64,000 nucleotides of DNA from Streptococcus castoreus DSM 17536. GTDB taxonomy: Bacteria > Bacillota > Bacilli > Lactobacillales > Streptococcaceae. Position numbers and translations under genes: made by a program. The stretch is from the NCBI RefSeq assembly GCF_000425025.1, contig NZ_AUKZ01000008.1:16988-80987 (forward strand), in the 5' to 3' direction. Positions 1 to 9,055 of the stretch are shown here, piece by piece. Position 1 is the first letter of the stretch; every line of letters starts with the position of its first letter. The notes beneath the pieces are model-generated. The model worked only from the letters and a program-made list of their open reading frames with translations. It did no database searches and was not told the origin of the DNA.

Positions 1-449
1 AGGAAACGCTGTATAGCCCTATCGGTGGAACTGTTTTAGCCCTTGCGGATGTTTCTGATCCCGTCTTTTCTTCAGGTGCTATGGGACAAGGTTTTGCTAT
101 TAATCCTGAAGGGAATATTCTGTATTCACCTGTAGATGGAAAGGTTGAAATAGCTTTTGAAACGGGGCATGCCTACGGTCTTAAATCAGACAAGGGTGTA
201 GAAATTCTTATTCACGTCGGTATTGACACAGTCTCTATGGATGGTGACGGTTTTGAACAAAAAGTTAAAGCTAATCAAAACATTAAAAAAGGTGATGTCC
301 TTGGTACATTTGATCTTGCTAAAATTACTGCAGCAGGTCTTGATGCGACCACCATGCTTATTGTGACAAATGAGGCAGATTATCACGACATTCAGGTTCT
401 TGCCCAAGGAAAAGTAGCTGTCGGTGATCCAGTTGTTCTTGTGAAATAA
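1..449 (+). CDS. scrA: Sucrose-type PTS enzyme II, C-terminal EIIA domain (partial, 5' end outside window)
   Basis: The reading frame is open from base 3 to the stop at 447-449, so this is the 3' end of a longer gene. The 149 visible residues form a glucose-family EIIA domain: the Gly-rich opening, the GxGFAI segment and the phosphohistidine motif [10 protein letters not shown] are all present. In such multidomain permeases EIIA takes phosphate from HPr and passes it to EIIB during sugar uptake. Sucrose is inferred from the fructokinase gene that follows; the domain alone cannot distinguish sucrose from trehalose or beta-glucoside permeases. A strong intrinsic terminator lies 28 bp past the stop. 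Confidence 0.8.
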   Translation, partial: ETLYSPIGGTVLALADVSDPVFSSGAMGQGFAINPEGNILYSPVDGKVEIAFETGHAYGLKSDKGVEILIHVGIDTVSMDGDGFEQKVKANQNIKKGDVLGTFDLAKITAAGLDATTMLIVTNEADYHDIQVLAQGKVAVGDPVVLVK

Positions 450-477
450 GTTAAAAAGTTAATTTGTCAACTTTCCA

Positions 478-521
478 GATTGAAGAAAAGGTCATCTCGG
501 ACAATTTCTTCAATCTTTTTT
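478..521 (+). terminator. Intrinsic terminator after the PTS gene
   Basis: An 11-bp perfect stem (478-488 with 505-515) closes a 16-nt loop and runs into seven T residues. Confidence 0.8.
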
Positions 522-867
522 CATTTTTAAATTTGAATGATGTCTAAAATGTAAGAGCAGAAGTGACTCTTGTGAACTGCTGCTAACATTTAGTCTTATC
601 AAACCAAAAGTGCTAGAAGCACAATTTATTGGCAAATGAATTTGCAAGTTTATCTACAATGAAAAATTACTTTGTCGCCTTTTGGTAGTCTAGAAAGACT
701 ATTGCCCCCTCTTTAGTTGGTCAAAGCAGCGGGCTTATATAGTTGCCATTTGCACCCTGTTTTCAAAAAAAGTGTAAGGATGGGCATCGTGAAATTGATT
801 GGCATATAATATCAAGATTTACTAGAATGTTTCCTAAAGTAAACTGGTATTCATTGCCTATGGTTTT

Positions 868-876
868 TGTTATAAT
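868..876 (+). promoter_or_regulatory. Extended -10 promoter of scrK
   Basis: TG-T-TATAAT forms a consensus extended -10 element 36 bp upstream of the chosen scrK start. No good -35 hexamer is present at 16-18 bp spacing, as expected when the extended element compensates. Confidence 0.6.
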
Positions 877-911
877 AAACGTAAGATTGTTCCATGGAGG
901 ATGAAGAGAAA

Positions 912-1796
912 ATGGGTAAATTATACGGAAGTATCGAGGCTGGCGGAACAAAATTTGTTTGTGCTGTTGGTGACGAAACATTTAGGGTTGTTGATAAAAT
1001 ACAATTTCCAACAAGAACACCTGAAGAAACCATTAAACAAACCATTGCTTATTTTAAAGCGTTCGAGGAAGATTTGGTTGGTATCTCTATCGGTTCTTTT
1101 GGACCAATTAATATTGATCAGGCATCAGAAACGTATGGCTATATTACGACCACTCCCAAGCCGGGCTGGGCTAATGTGGATTTATTGGGACAGATTTCAG
1201 CAGCTTTTAAGATTCCTTTTTACGTCACCACAGATGTGAATAGTTCTGCCTACGGTGAAGTGCTTGTTCGTCCTGGTGTAGATAATCTTGTTTATTATAC
1301 TATTGGAACAGGAATCGGTGCGGGAGCTATTCAAAAAGGAAACTTTATTGGTGGTTTAGGGCACACAGAAGCTGGTCATGCTTATGTGATGACACATCCT
1401 GAGGACCTGGCGCAAGGTTTTTTGGGTGTTTGTCCGTTCCATAACGGGTGCTTAGAAGGGATGGCAGCAGGACCAAGTCTTGAAGCTAGAACAGGTATCA
1501 GAGGGGAGCTAATTACCCAAGAAGCAAGTGTTTGGGATATTCAAGCATTTTACATTGCTCAGGCAGCTCTTCAAGCGACCATGCTTTATCGCCCGCAAGT
1601 TATTGTTTTTGGTGGAGGTGTTATGGCACAAGAGCATATGGTGGTGCGTGTGCATGAGAAGTTTACAAGTCTTTTGAACGGATATTTGCCAGTGCCAGAC
1701 TTAAACGATTATATCGTGACACCGGCTGTTGCTGGGAATGGCTCTGCTACTTTAGGTAATTTTGCCTTGGCTAAGCTGGTTTCAGAAGGGTATTAG
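912..1796 (+). CDS. scrK: Fructokinase, ROK family
   Basis: Phosphorylates fructose released from imported sucrose phosphate, feeding glycolysis. The 294-residue protein opens with the ATP-binding EAGGTKFVCAVG segment and carries the ROK zinc signature (CPFHNGCLEG) near the middle, plus a C-terminal GGGVM loop. The start at 912 is preferred: GGAGG at 896-900 lies about 11 nt upstream. An in-frame ATG at 894 overlaps the Shine-Dalgarno itself. The gene follows the PTS gene and precedes manA, a sucrose/fructose catabolic context. Confidence 0.9.
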   Translation: MGKLYGSIEAGGTKFVCAVGDETFRVVDKIQFPTRTPEETIKQTIAYFKAFEEDLVGISIGSFGPINIDQASETYGYITTTPKPGWANVDLLGQISAAFKIPFYVTTDVNSSAYGEVLVRPGVDNLVYYTIGTGIGAGAIQKGNFIGGLGHTEAGHAYVMTHPEDLAQGFLGVCPFHNGCLEGMAAGPSLEARTGIRGELITQEASVWDIQAFYIAQAALQATMLYRPQVIVFGGGVMAQEHMVVRVHEKFTSLLNGYLPVPDLNDYIVTPAVAGNGSATLGNFALAKLVSEGY

Positions 1797-1848
1797 GCAA
1801 GTTATTTTTACGCAGCCAGAAAAAAATAACACACAGGAAATTGGAACA

Positions 1849-1857
1849 TGCTATAAT
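1849..1857 (+). promoter_or_regulatory. Extended -10 promoter of manA
   Basis: TG-C-TATAAT, 38 bp before the chosen manA start. The same TGCTATAATAA context recurs at the isp2-like promoter (7368-7376). Confidence 0.55.
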
Positions 1858-1894
1858 AAGTGAAGAATAGTATCAAAATGAAATGAGGAATATT

Positions 1895-2848
1895 ATGCCA
1901 GAACCATTATTTCTAAAATCAACGTTGCATGACAGAATTTGGGGTGGGACTAAGTTGAGAGATGTCTTTGCTTATGATATTCCCACCGAAACAACAGGTG
2001 AATATTGGGCCATTTCTGCCCATCCCAACGGGGTTTCTATTGTTACCAATGGTCGTTATCAAGGTGTACCTTTAAACAAACTTTATGCAGAAGAACCCGC
2101 TTTATTTGGTAATCCTAAAGAAAAAGTTTTTCCTTTACTAACCAAGATTTTAGATGCCAATGACTGGTTAAGTGTTCAGGTGCACCCTGATGATGCTTAT
2201 GGACTTGAACACGAGGGTGAGTTGGGAAAAACAGAATGCTGGTATGTTATTTCGGCTGAAGAAGGTTCAGAAATTGTTTATGGACACAATGCTTCGTCTA
2301 AAGAGGAGCTTCGTGCGATGATTGAAGCAGGGGATTGGGATGATTTGCTGACTCGCATACCAGTCAAGTCAGGTGATTTTTTCTATGTTCCAAGTGGCAC
2401 CATGCATGCAATCGGAAAAGGGATCTTGATTTTAGAAACCCAGCAGTCATCTGATACCACTTATCGGGTTTATGATTTTGACCGTAAAGATGCCAATGGC
2501 AATTTTCGTGACCTTCATATTGAAAAATCCATTGATGTCTTAACCATCGGTAAACCTGAAAATAGTGTTCCGGCGACGATGATTTTGGATCATTTGGTTG
2601 CAACAACTTTCGTATCAACACCGTTTTTTACGGTCTACAAATGGACAACTGACCAAATGGTTGACATGAGACAAGCAGCTCCGTATCTCTTGGTCAGTGT
2701 TTTGAGTGGTCAAGGCAAACTTTATGTTGATCAAAAGGTCTATGAGATAGATAAAGGCGTGCACTTTATCTTACCAAATGATGTGAAATCATGGGCATTT
2801 GATGGCCAGTTAGAGATGATTGTTAGTCACCCAAATCGCATTATTTAG
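1895..2848 (+). CDS. manA: Mannose-6-phosphate isomerase, class I
   Basis: Interconverts mannose 6-phosphate and fructose 6-phosphate in the cytoplasm. The 317-residue sequence has the type I hallmarks: DRIWGGTKL near the N-terminus, the metal-binding VQVHPDD and GKTECWYV segments in the first half, and the GTMHAIGKG loop. The short Firmicutes-type length fits. ATG at 1895 is preferred because GAGGA at 1885-1889 is well placed for it; an in-frame ATG at 1883 overlaps that site. It has its own promoter but lies directly behind scrK, so it probably belongs to the same sugar-utilisation set. Confidence 0.9.
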   Translation: MPEPLFLKSTLHDRIWGGTKLRDVFAYDIPTETTGEYWAISAHPNGVSIVTNGRYQGVPLNKLYAEEPALFGNPKEKVFPLLTKILDANDWLSVQVHPDDAYGLEHEGELGKTECWYVISAEEGSEIVYGHNASSKEELRAMIEAGDWDDLLTRIPVKSGDFFYVPSGTMHAIGKGILILETQQSSDTTYRVYDFDRKDANGNFRDLHIEKSIDVLTIGKPENSVPATMILDHLVATTFVSTPFFTVYKWTTDQMVDMRQAAPYLLVSVLSGQGKLYVDQKVYEIDKGVHFILPNDVKSWAFDGQLEMIVSHPNRII

Positions 2849-2874
2849 AATAATTACAATTAAATAAAGAGAAT

Positions 2875-2900
2875 AAGAGGCACTTGGGCTTCTTTTTCTT
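2875..2900 (+). terminator. Intrinsic terminator after manA
   Basis: A 7-bp stem (2875-2881 with 2888-2894, one G-U pair) with a 6-nt loop is followed by a T-rich tail. Confidence 0.6.
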
Positions 2901-3171
2901 CTATAATCTTTACCACGACAAACACATGAAGAAAAAAATTATCATGATTTTTCCGAAAAGGGGAATTATGTTCTGAAATGCAGAAAACTCCTTTGATTTT
3001 TACAGAAAGCATCGTTTTCTAATTAAAACTTTAGGAAGAAAACTATTTCGGCAACTTTATATATTCATAATTAAATGAAGCCTTAAACTTGCAATAGCTT
3101 GTTGCTGTTTTCATTGTTTTTCAATAAAAGATTTTCTTCGTGCGTTTGTCGTGAATCTTTACCATCATTTC

Positions 3172-3200
3172 TTGAACTGACTGTTTATTTATGTTAAAAT
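3172..3200 (+). promoter_or_regulatory. secA promoter
   Basis: TTGAAC (3172-3177) and TAAAAT (3195-3200) are separated by exactly 17 bp, with a TG dinucleotide just before the -10. It ends 30 bp upstream of the secA start. Confidence 0.75.
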
Positions 3201-3230
3201 GAAATGATTAGACGATCGAAAGGAAAGAGA

Positions 3231-5759
3231 ATGGCCAATATTCTACGCAAAGTCATTGAAAATGACAAAGGCGAACTAAGAAAATTAGAAAAAATAGCAA
3301 AAAAAGTAGAATCTTATGCAGACCACATGGCGTCATTGTCAGATAGAGATCTACAAGCAAAAACACCTGAATTTAAAGAACGTTATCAAAGGGGAGAAAC
3401 CCTTGAACAACTGCTTCCAGAAGCCTTTGCAGTTGTCCGTGAAGCTTCAAAACGTGTCCTAGGACTTTACCCATACCGTGTTCAAATTATGGGGGGAGTT
3501 GTTCTTCACAATGGTGATGTTCCTGAAATGCGTACTGGTGAAGGGAAAACGCTGACAGCGACGATGCCTGTTTACCTAAATGCCCTTGCTGGTGAAGGGG
3601 TTCATGTTATCACCGTCAATGAGTACCTTTCTACGCGTGATGCGACTGAAATGGGTGAGGTTTATAGTTGGCTTGGACTTTCTGTTGGGATTAACCTTGC
3701 AGCCAAATCACCGGCTGAAAAACGTGAGGCTTATCTCTGTGACATCACTTACTCAACCAACTCTGAGGTTGGGTTTGATTACCTTCGTGATAACATGGTT
3801 GTTCGTCAAGAGGATATGGTGCAAAGACCACTTAACTTTGCCTTGGTCGATGAAGTTGACTCTGTCTTGATTGATGAAGCAAGAACACCGCTAATTGTAT
3901 CAGGTGCTGTGAGTTCTGAGACAAATCAACTCTATGTCCGCGCCGATATGTTTGTTAAAACCTTGGATTCGGTAGATTATGTGATTGATGTGCCAACCAA
4001 AACGATTGGTCTTAGTGATTCAGGGATTGACAAGGCTGAAAGTTATTTCAACTTGAACAATCTGTACGATATTGAAAATGTGGCTTTGACCCACTTTATT
4101 GACAATGCTCTTCGTGCCAACTATATCATGTTGTTAGATATTGACTACGTGGTTAGCGAAGATGATGAGATTCTTATCGTTGATCAATTTACAGGGCGTA
4201 CCATGGAGGGTCGTCGTTTCTCAGATGGTTTGCACCAAGCGATCGAGGCCAAAGAAGGCGTTCGGATCCAAGAAGAATCAAAAACTAGTGCTTCAATCAC
4301 CTACCAAAACATGTTCCGCATGTATAAAAAATTGGCAGGGATGACAGGTACGGCTAAAACAGAAGAAGAGGAATTCCGCGAAGTTTACAATATGCGTATT
4401 ATTCCAATTCCAACAAATCGTCCAATCGCTCGTATTGATCATACGGATTTGCTTTATCCAACCTTGGAGTCTAAATTTAGAGCAGTGGTTGCGGATGTAA
4501 AAGCACGATATGAAAAGGGACAACCAATCCTTGTTGGTACAGTTGCTGTTGAAACAAGTGATTTGATTTCTCGCAAATTAGTGGAAGCAGGCATTCCTCA
4601 CGAAGTGTTAAATGCTAAGAATCACTTTAAAGAAGCGCAAATTATTATGAATGCTGGTCAGCGAGGTGCGGTTACGATTGCAACCAACATGGCTGGTCGT
4701 GGTACTGACATTAAACTGGGTGAAGGGGTTCGTGAACTTGGTGGGCTTTGTGTTATTGGTACAGAACGTCATGAGAGCCGTCGTATTGATAACCAGCTTC
4801 GTGGTCGTTCAGGGCGTCAAGGTGATCCAGGGGAGTCACAATTTTATCTCTCGCTTGAAGATGATTTGATGAGGCGCTTTGGATCGGATCGGATCAAGGC
4901 TTTCTTAGATCGCATGAGACTTGATGAAGAAGACACGGTCATTAAATCAGGTATGTTGGGGCGTCAAGTGGAATCAGCGCAAAAACGTGTTGAGGGGAAT
5001 AACTACGATACCCGTAAGCAAGTCTTGCAATACGATGATGTGATGCGTGAGCAACGTGAAATTATCTACGCTAACCGTCGTGATGTTATTACGGCTAACC
5101 GTGACCTTGGTCCAGAAATTAAGGCAATGATGAAACGCACCATTGAGCGTGCCGTTGATGCTCACTCACGTAGCAATCGCAAGGAGGCGGTTGATGCTAT
5201 TGTAGCCTTTGCACGAACTTCTCTTGTTCCAGAGGAGTCTATCAGCGCTAAAGATTTTCGTAACTTAAAATATGAACAGATTAAAGAAAAGCTTTACCAA
5301 AAGGCACTTGCTATCTATGAGCAACAGCTGTCTAAACTTCGTGATCAAGAGGCCATTATTGAATTTCAAAAAGTGTTAATCTTGATGATTGTTGACAATA
5401 AATGGACTGAGCATATTGATGCTTTGGATCAACTACGTAATGCTGTGGGACTTCGTGGCTATGCTCAAAATAATCCTGTTGTTGAATACCAAGCAGAAGG
5501 GTTCAAGATGTTCCAAGACATGATTGGTGCCATTGAGTTTGATGTGACACGTACCATGATGAAAGCACAGATTCACGAACAAGAACGTGAACGTGCAAGT
5601 TACCATGCCACAACAACAGCCACTCAAAATATCAAGTCACAACCAATGAGTGACGAGATGGATTCATCCGTTGATTTTTCAAAAGTGGAACGTAATGCGA
5701 CTTGTCCATGTGGCTCAGGTAAAAAATTCAAAAATTGTCATGGACGTAGAACTTTCTAA
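3231..5759 (+). CDS. secA: Preprotein translocase ATPase SecA
   Basis: Motor of the Sec pathway: hydrolyses ATP to push unfolded preproteins through SecYEG at the membrane. The 842-residue protein has the Walker A region (MRTGEGKTL, around residue 100), the DEVDS Walker B, the helicase segments [13 protein letters not shown] and [13 protein letters not shown], and the C-terminal zinc motif [17 protein letters not shown] at 3231 (MANILRK) follows an AGGAAAGAG ribosome binding site; the upstream in-frame ATG at 3204 would add nine residues not expected for SecA. Full length for a streptococcal SecA. Confidence 0.97.
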   Translation: MANILRKVIENDKGELRKLEKIAKKVESYADHMASLSDRDLQAKTPEFKERYQRGETLEQLLPEAFAVVREASKRVLGLYPYRVQIMGGVVLHNGDVPEMRTGEGKTLTATMPVYLNALAGEGVHVITVNEYLSTRDATEMGEVYSWLGLSVGINLAAKSPAEKREAYLCDITYSTNSEVGFDYLRDNMVVRQEDMVQRPLNFALVDEVDSVLIDEARTPLIVSGAVSSETNQLYVRADMFVKTLDSVDYVIDVPTKTIGLSDSGIDKAESYFNLNNLYDIENVALTHFIDNALRANYIMLLDIDYVVSEDDEILIVDQFTGRTMEGRRFSDGLHQAIEAKEGVRIQEESKTSASITYQNMFRMYKKLAGMTGTAKTEEEEFREVYNMRIIPIPTNRPIARIDHTDLLYPTLESKFRAVVADVKARYEKGQPILVGTVAVETSDLISRKLVEAGIPHEVLNAKNHFKEAQIIMNAGQRGAVTIATNMAGRGTDIKLGEGVRELGGLCVIGTERHESRRIDNQLRGRSGRQGDPGESQFYLSLEDDLMRRFGSDRIKAFLDRMRLDEEDTVIKSGMLGRQVESAQKRVEGNNYDTRKQVLQYDDVMREQREIIYANRRDVITANRDLGPEIKAMMKRTIERAVDAHSRSNRKEAVDAIVAFARTSLVPEESISAKDFRNLKYEQIKEKLYQKALAIYEQQLSKLRDQEAIIEFQKVLILMIVDNKWTEHIDALDQLRNAVGLRGYAQNNPVVEYQAEGFKMFQDMIGAIEFDVTRTMMKAQIHEQERERASYHATTTATQNIKSQPMSDEMDSSVDFSKVERNATCPCGSGKKFKNCHGRRTF

Positions 5760-5800
5760 ATGAGATCACGTTGAGATGACAAGATAATGACAATTGACAG

Positions 5801-5825
5801 GAAGCTGAGAATTATTCTCGGCTTC
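5801..5825 (+). terminator. Hairpin between secA and acpS
   Basis: An 11-bp stem (5801-5811 with 5815-5825, one G-U pair) with a 3-nt loop. The U-tract is interrupted, so termination is likely partial and acpS may be partly read through from secA. Confidence 0.5.
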
Positions 5826-5877
5826 TCACTGTTTGGTTTTTGATCTAAAGAACAGATAGAGGCTGGCAAAGAATAAT

Positions 5878-6234
5878 ATGATTGTTGGACATGGCATAGA
5901 TTTACAAGAACTTTCAGCCATTGAAAAAGCTTACCAGAGAAACCCACGCTTTGCTCAAAAAGTGTTAACAGACAAAGAATTTACCATCTTTAAGACTTTT
6001 CCTTACAAACGTCAAATTAGCTATTTAGCTGGGCGATGGTCAGGCAAAGAGGCCTTTTCAAAGGCTATGGGGACGGGTATTGGTCACATTACTTTTCAGG
6101 ATATTGAGATATTAAATGATGAAAAGGGACAACCTGCTTTGACAAAATCCCCTTTTATGGGAAAGAGTTTTATCAGCATTTCACATAGCGGGAATTACGT
6201 GCAGGCAAGTGTTATTTTGGAGGATACCAAATGA
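5878..6234 (+). CDS. acpS: Holo-[acyl-carrier-protein] synthase
   Basis: Transfers 4'-phosphopantetheine from CoA to acyl carrier protein, activating fatty-acid synthesis. The 118-residue protein has both family signatures: GHGIDLQEL near the N-terminus (Mg-binding Asp) and [16 protein letters not shown] in the middle, with a conserved SISHS near the C-terminus. The length is normal. The stop overlaps the alr start by 4 bp, so the pair is translationally coupled, the common Firmicutes acpS-alr arrangement. Confidence 0.95.
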   Translation: MIVGHGIDLQELSAIEKAYQRNPRFAQKVLTDKEFTIFKTFPYKRQISYLAGRWSGKEAFSKAMGTGIGHITFQDIEILNDEKGQPALTKSPFMGKSFISISHSGNYVQASVILEDTK

Positions 6235-7331
6235 TTTCAAGCATACATCGCCCAACAGTTGCTAGGGTGGATTTACAGGCAATTAAGGACAATGTTGTTA
6301 ATATTCAAAAGCATATTCCTACAGGAACAAAAACTTATGCGGTGGTTAAGGCTAATGCCTATGGTCATGGTGCGGTACAGGTTTCAAAATCCCTCTTGGA
6401 TCATGTGGATGCCTACTGTGTGTCAAATCTAGACGAAGCTTTAGAGTTGCGTCAGGCTGGTATTAATAAAGAAATCTTAATTTTAGGTGTTCTTCTGCCA
6501 AGTGAGTTACAACTGGCAATGACTTACCAAATCACCATTACGGTGGCTAGTTTAGATTGGTTGGAAATTGCAAGGACAATGGCACTAAATTTAGAGAAAT
6601 TGAAGGTTCATATCAAAATTGATTCAGGTATGGGGCGTATCGGCGTTCGTTCATTGGAAGAAGCAGATCAGCTAATTGCTGGTTTGCAAGAAATGGGGGC
6701 TGATGTGGAAGGTGTTTTTACACACTTTGCCACAGCAGATGAAGCAGATAGGGTTAAATTTCAGCAACAGCTAAGCTTTTTTAAAGAATTGGTTAGCCGA
6801 CTTGCGGACAAGCCTCGATTAGTACATGCTAGTAATTCAGCAACTAGCCTTTGGCATAGTGATACCGTTTTTAATGCCGTCCGTCTCGGCATTGCGATCT
6901 ACGGTCTAAATCCAAGTGGTTTTGAGTTAGCTCTACCGTTTCCTTTAAAAGAAGCTTTATCTTTGGAGTCTGTTTTGGTCCATGTGAAAAAAATTTCCGC
7001 TGGAAATACGGTTGGTTATGGGGCTACCTATGTGGCTGAGCAGTCAGAATATGTAGGAACACTCCCAATTGGTTATGCAGATGGTTGGACAAGAGATATG
7101 CAGGGCTTTTCTGTCCTGGTAGAGGGACAATTCTGTGACGTTATAGGTCGTGTGTCCATGGATCAGCTAACTATCCGCCTTCCTAAAGCTTACCCACTTG
7201 GAACAAAAGTAACTTTAATTGGGAAAAATCAGCAGGAAGCGATTTCTACAACGGATGTAGCCAGTTATCGTAACACTATCAATTATGAGGTGCTTTGTCT
7301 CCTTAGTGATCGCATTCCTAGACTGTATTAA
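6231..7331 (+). CDS. alr: Alanine racemase
   Basis: PLP enzyme converting L- to D-alanine for peptidoglycan and teichoic acid D-alanylation. The 366 residues include the PLP-lysine motif [11 protein letters not shown] around residue 40 and the catalytic tyrosine segment GYGATY in the C-terminal half; GRVSMDQL is also conserved. Starts inside the acpS stop (ATGA overlap). It ends without an obvious terminator, 40 bp before the promoter of the next gene. Confidence 0.95.
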   Translation: MISSIHRPTVARVDLQAIKDNVVNIQKHIPTGTKTYAVVKANAYGHGAVQVSKSLLDHVDAYCVSNLDEALELRQAGINKEILILGVLLPSELQLAMTYQITITVASLDWLEIARTMALNLEKLKVHIKIDSGMGRIGVRSLEEADQLIAGLQEMGADVEGVFTHFATADEADRVKFQQQLSFFKELVSRLADKPRLVHASNSATSLWHSDTVFNAVRLGIAIYGLNPSGFELALPFPLKEALSLESVLVHVKKISAGNTVGYGATYVAEQSEYVGTLPIGYADGWTRDMQGFSVLVEGQFCDVIGRVSMDQLTIRLPKAYPLGTKVTLIGKNQQEAISTTDVASYRNTINYEVLCLLSDRIPRLY

Positions 7332-7367
7332 TCTAATAATGCAAAAATACACCTTATTTCTGCTTAA

Positions 7368-7376
7368 TGCTATAAT
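7368..7376 (+). promoter_or_regulatory. Extended -10 promoter of the CHAP protein gene
   Basis: TG-C-TATAAT, 38 bp before the start codon. No clear -35 element. Confidence 0.5.
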
Positions 7377-7414
7377 AAAGTGCAGAATATTAGAAAGAAG
7401 AAACTAATTACGAC

Positions 7415-8872
7415 ATGAATAAAAAGAAGTTTTTAAGGGTTGTCATGTTGCTAAGTCTCCTAGCGCCGAATGCTGGAAGCCTAACTGTGTTAGCACAGGA
7501 TGTCAGTCAACCCATAGCTGAATCGACAAGTAGTGTTTCCAAAGAGCAAGAGGCTACAGGAAGTGAAACTAAGGCAGAAACGAATCAAATGGGAACTGGT
7601 GATCAATCAGCCGATGACACTCCGACTCAATCTAATCAGGGAAAACCACTTGAACCTGTTCAACCAGATTCAAAAGATAAAGAAAGTCAATCTGAATCGT
7701 CTATAGTCCATTCAGGTAGTCAATCACAGTCTCCAACTGACCAAATCCAGCCCAAAGTTCCTCAAGTTGGTATTTCCTCCACTCAACCAGCTTCTAAGGA
7801 ATCAGAAGTCACTCCCGCTCTTTCCCCTTTACTTCCTTTGGCATCAAGTCTGACATTGGATATGCCGGTTGTGTCGTCCGTTAATACCTATGCGGCTTAT
7901 GTGGAGCATTGGAGTGGTAAAGATGCTTACACGCATCATTTATTGTCGCGTCGTTATGGCATCAAGGCAGAGCAAATTGATGGTTTCTTAAAATCAAAGG
8001 GAATTGCTTATGATAGCAATCGTATTAACGGTGCAACGCTGCTACAATGGGAAAAAGAAAGTGGTTTGGATGTGCGTGCCATTATCGCCATTGCGATGTC
8101 TGAAAGTTCATTGGGAACCAAAGGTGTTGCTACCTTGCTTGGTTCCAATATGTTTGGTTATGCGGTCTTTGATTTGGACCCTGCTAAAGTCAGAAAATTT
8201 AATGACGAACTAGCAATTATTAAGATGACTCAAGAAACAATCATTAAAAACAACAATACAAATTTTGCCCTTCAAGATTTGAAAGCTACGAAATTTTCCT
8301 TGGGTCGGTTGAATTTTGCGGTTGATGGTGGTGTTTATTTCACAGATACGACTGGTAGTGGCAAGCGTCGGGCACAAATCATGGAAGATGTGGACAAGTG
8401 GATTGATGCTCACGGTGGAACACCGCCCATTCCTGAAGCGTTGAAAATGCAATCATCATCAAGCTTTGCGTTAGTGCCAGTTGGCTATAAGGTATCTAAG
8501 AGTTACGATGTTTTGAGCTACCAAGCAACTAGCTATGCTTGGGGGCAGTGTACCTGGTATGTATATAACCGTGCCAAAGAATTAGGGTATCAGTTTGATC
8601 CTTTCATGGGGAATGGTGCTGATTGGAAGCACAAAGCAGGTTATAAACTTTCAACAACACCAAAAGTTGGCTATGCTATTTCCTTTGCACCAGGGCAAGC
8701 AGGTGCCGATGGTGTTTATGGTCATGTCTCCATTGTTGAAGATGTCAGAAAAGATGGCTCTATTCTTATTTCAGAATCAAATGGTATTGGTTTAGGCAAA
8801 GTGTCTTACCGTACATTCACCGCCCAACAGGCGGAACAATTAACCTATGTCATTGGAAAGAATAACCGGTGA
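7415..8872 (+). CDS. isp2: Secreted CHAP-domain protein (immunogenic secreted protein, Isp2-like)
   Basis: The 485-residue protein starts with a signal peptide (KKK then a hydrophobic stretch, probable cleavage near LAQ at 28). A Ser/Thr/Gln-rich low-complexity linker runs to about residue 145. Residues about 200-330 resemble a glucosaminidase fold with a candidate catalytic Glu in AIAMSESSLG. The C-terminal CHAP domain (about 370-485) has the catalytic cysteine in AWGQCTWY (C379) and histidine in GHVSIVE (H437). This architecture suggests cell-wall hydrolysis, but homologues are best known as immunogenic exoproteins, so activity is inferred. It has its own promoter and terminator, directly upstream of the haem operon. 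Confidence 0.85.
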   Translation: MNKKKFLRVVMLLSLLAPNAGSLTVLAQDVSQPIAESTSSVSKEQEATGSETKAETNQMGTGDQSADDTPTQSNQGKPLEPVQPDSKDKESQSESSIVHSGSQSQSPTDQIQPKVPQVGISSTQPASKESEVTPALSPLLPLASSLTLDMPVVSSVNTYAAYVEHWSGKDAYTHHLLSRRYGIKAEQIDGFLKSKGIAYDSNRINGATLLQWEKESGLDVRAIIAIAMSESSLGTKGVATLLGSNMFGYAVFDLDPAKVRKFNDELAIIKMTQETIIKNNNTNFALQDLKATKFSLGRLNFAVDGGVYFTDTTGSGKRRAQIMEDVDKWIDAHGGTPPIPEALKMQSSSSFALVPVGYKVSKSYDVLSYQATSYAWGQCTWYVYNRAKELGYQFDPFMGNGADWKHKAGYKLSTTPKVGYAISFAPGQAGADGVYGHVSIVEDVRKDGSILISESNGIGLGKVSYRTFTAQQAEQLTYVIGKNNR

Positions 8873-8885
8873 TTATATTTCTTGG

Positions 8886-8920
8886 GATCCAACTCTCTTT
8901 AGTGAGGGCTGGGTCTTTTT
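8886..8920 (+). terminator. Intrinsic terminator after the CHAP protein gene
   Basis: A 12-nt by 12-nt stem with one mismatch and G-U pairs (8886-8897 with 8904-8915), a 6-nt loop, then a run of T. It separates the CHAP gene from the haem operon. Confidence 0.75.
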
Positions 8921-8968
8921 CATTGCAATAAGGAGTGCTTACTTTTAAAAAGTGTTTCTAAAATCTTC

Positions 8969-8997
8969 TTGACAAAGCTATGACAAAGTGATAAATT
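8969..8997 (+). promoter_or_regulatory. Haem operon (shr) promoter
   Basis: Consensus -35 TTGACA at 8969-8974 and TAAATT at 8992-8997, spaced 17 bp. It is the only strong promoter upstream of the ten-gene run that ends at 22754. Confidence 0.8.
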
Positions 8998-9005
8998 AGG
9001 TGCAG

Positions 9006-9021
9006 TTAATTAAAAAATTAA
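9006..9021 (+). promoter_or_regulatory. AT-rich inverted repeat downstream of the shr -10 (candidate operator)
   Basis: TTAATT and AATTAA flank a 4-nt A spacer, 9 bp past the -10, where a repressor would block initiation. In S. pyogenes the DtxR-family regulator MtsR controls shr; assigning this palindrome to MtsR is an inference from position. Confidence 0.4.
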
Positions 9022-9055
9022 TTTATTTATAAAAAATTCAGAAAGTTGATCGAAA

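Larger units (their letters stand above)
450..911. other. Intergenic region between scrA and scrK
   Basis: About 460 bp without a convincing gene. It holds the scrA terminator near its start and the scrK promoter and ribosome binding site at its end. The centre is AT-rich with no other hairpin or ORF I would call. Confidence 0.6.
2849..3230. other. Intergenic region between manA and secA
   Basis: About 380 bp. The manA terminator is at the start and the secA promoter at the end. Between 2900 and 3170 the sequence is very AT-rich and I see no gene or defined RNA structure. Confidence 0.6.
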
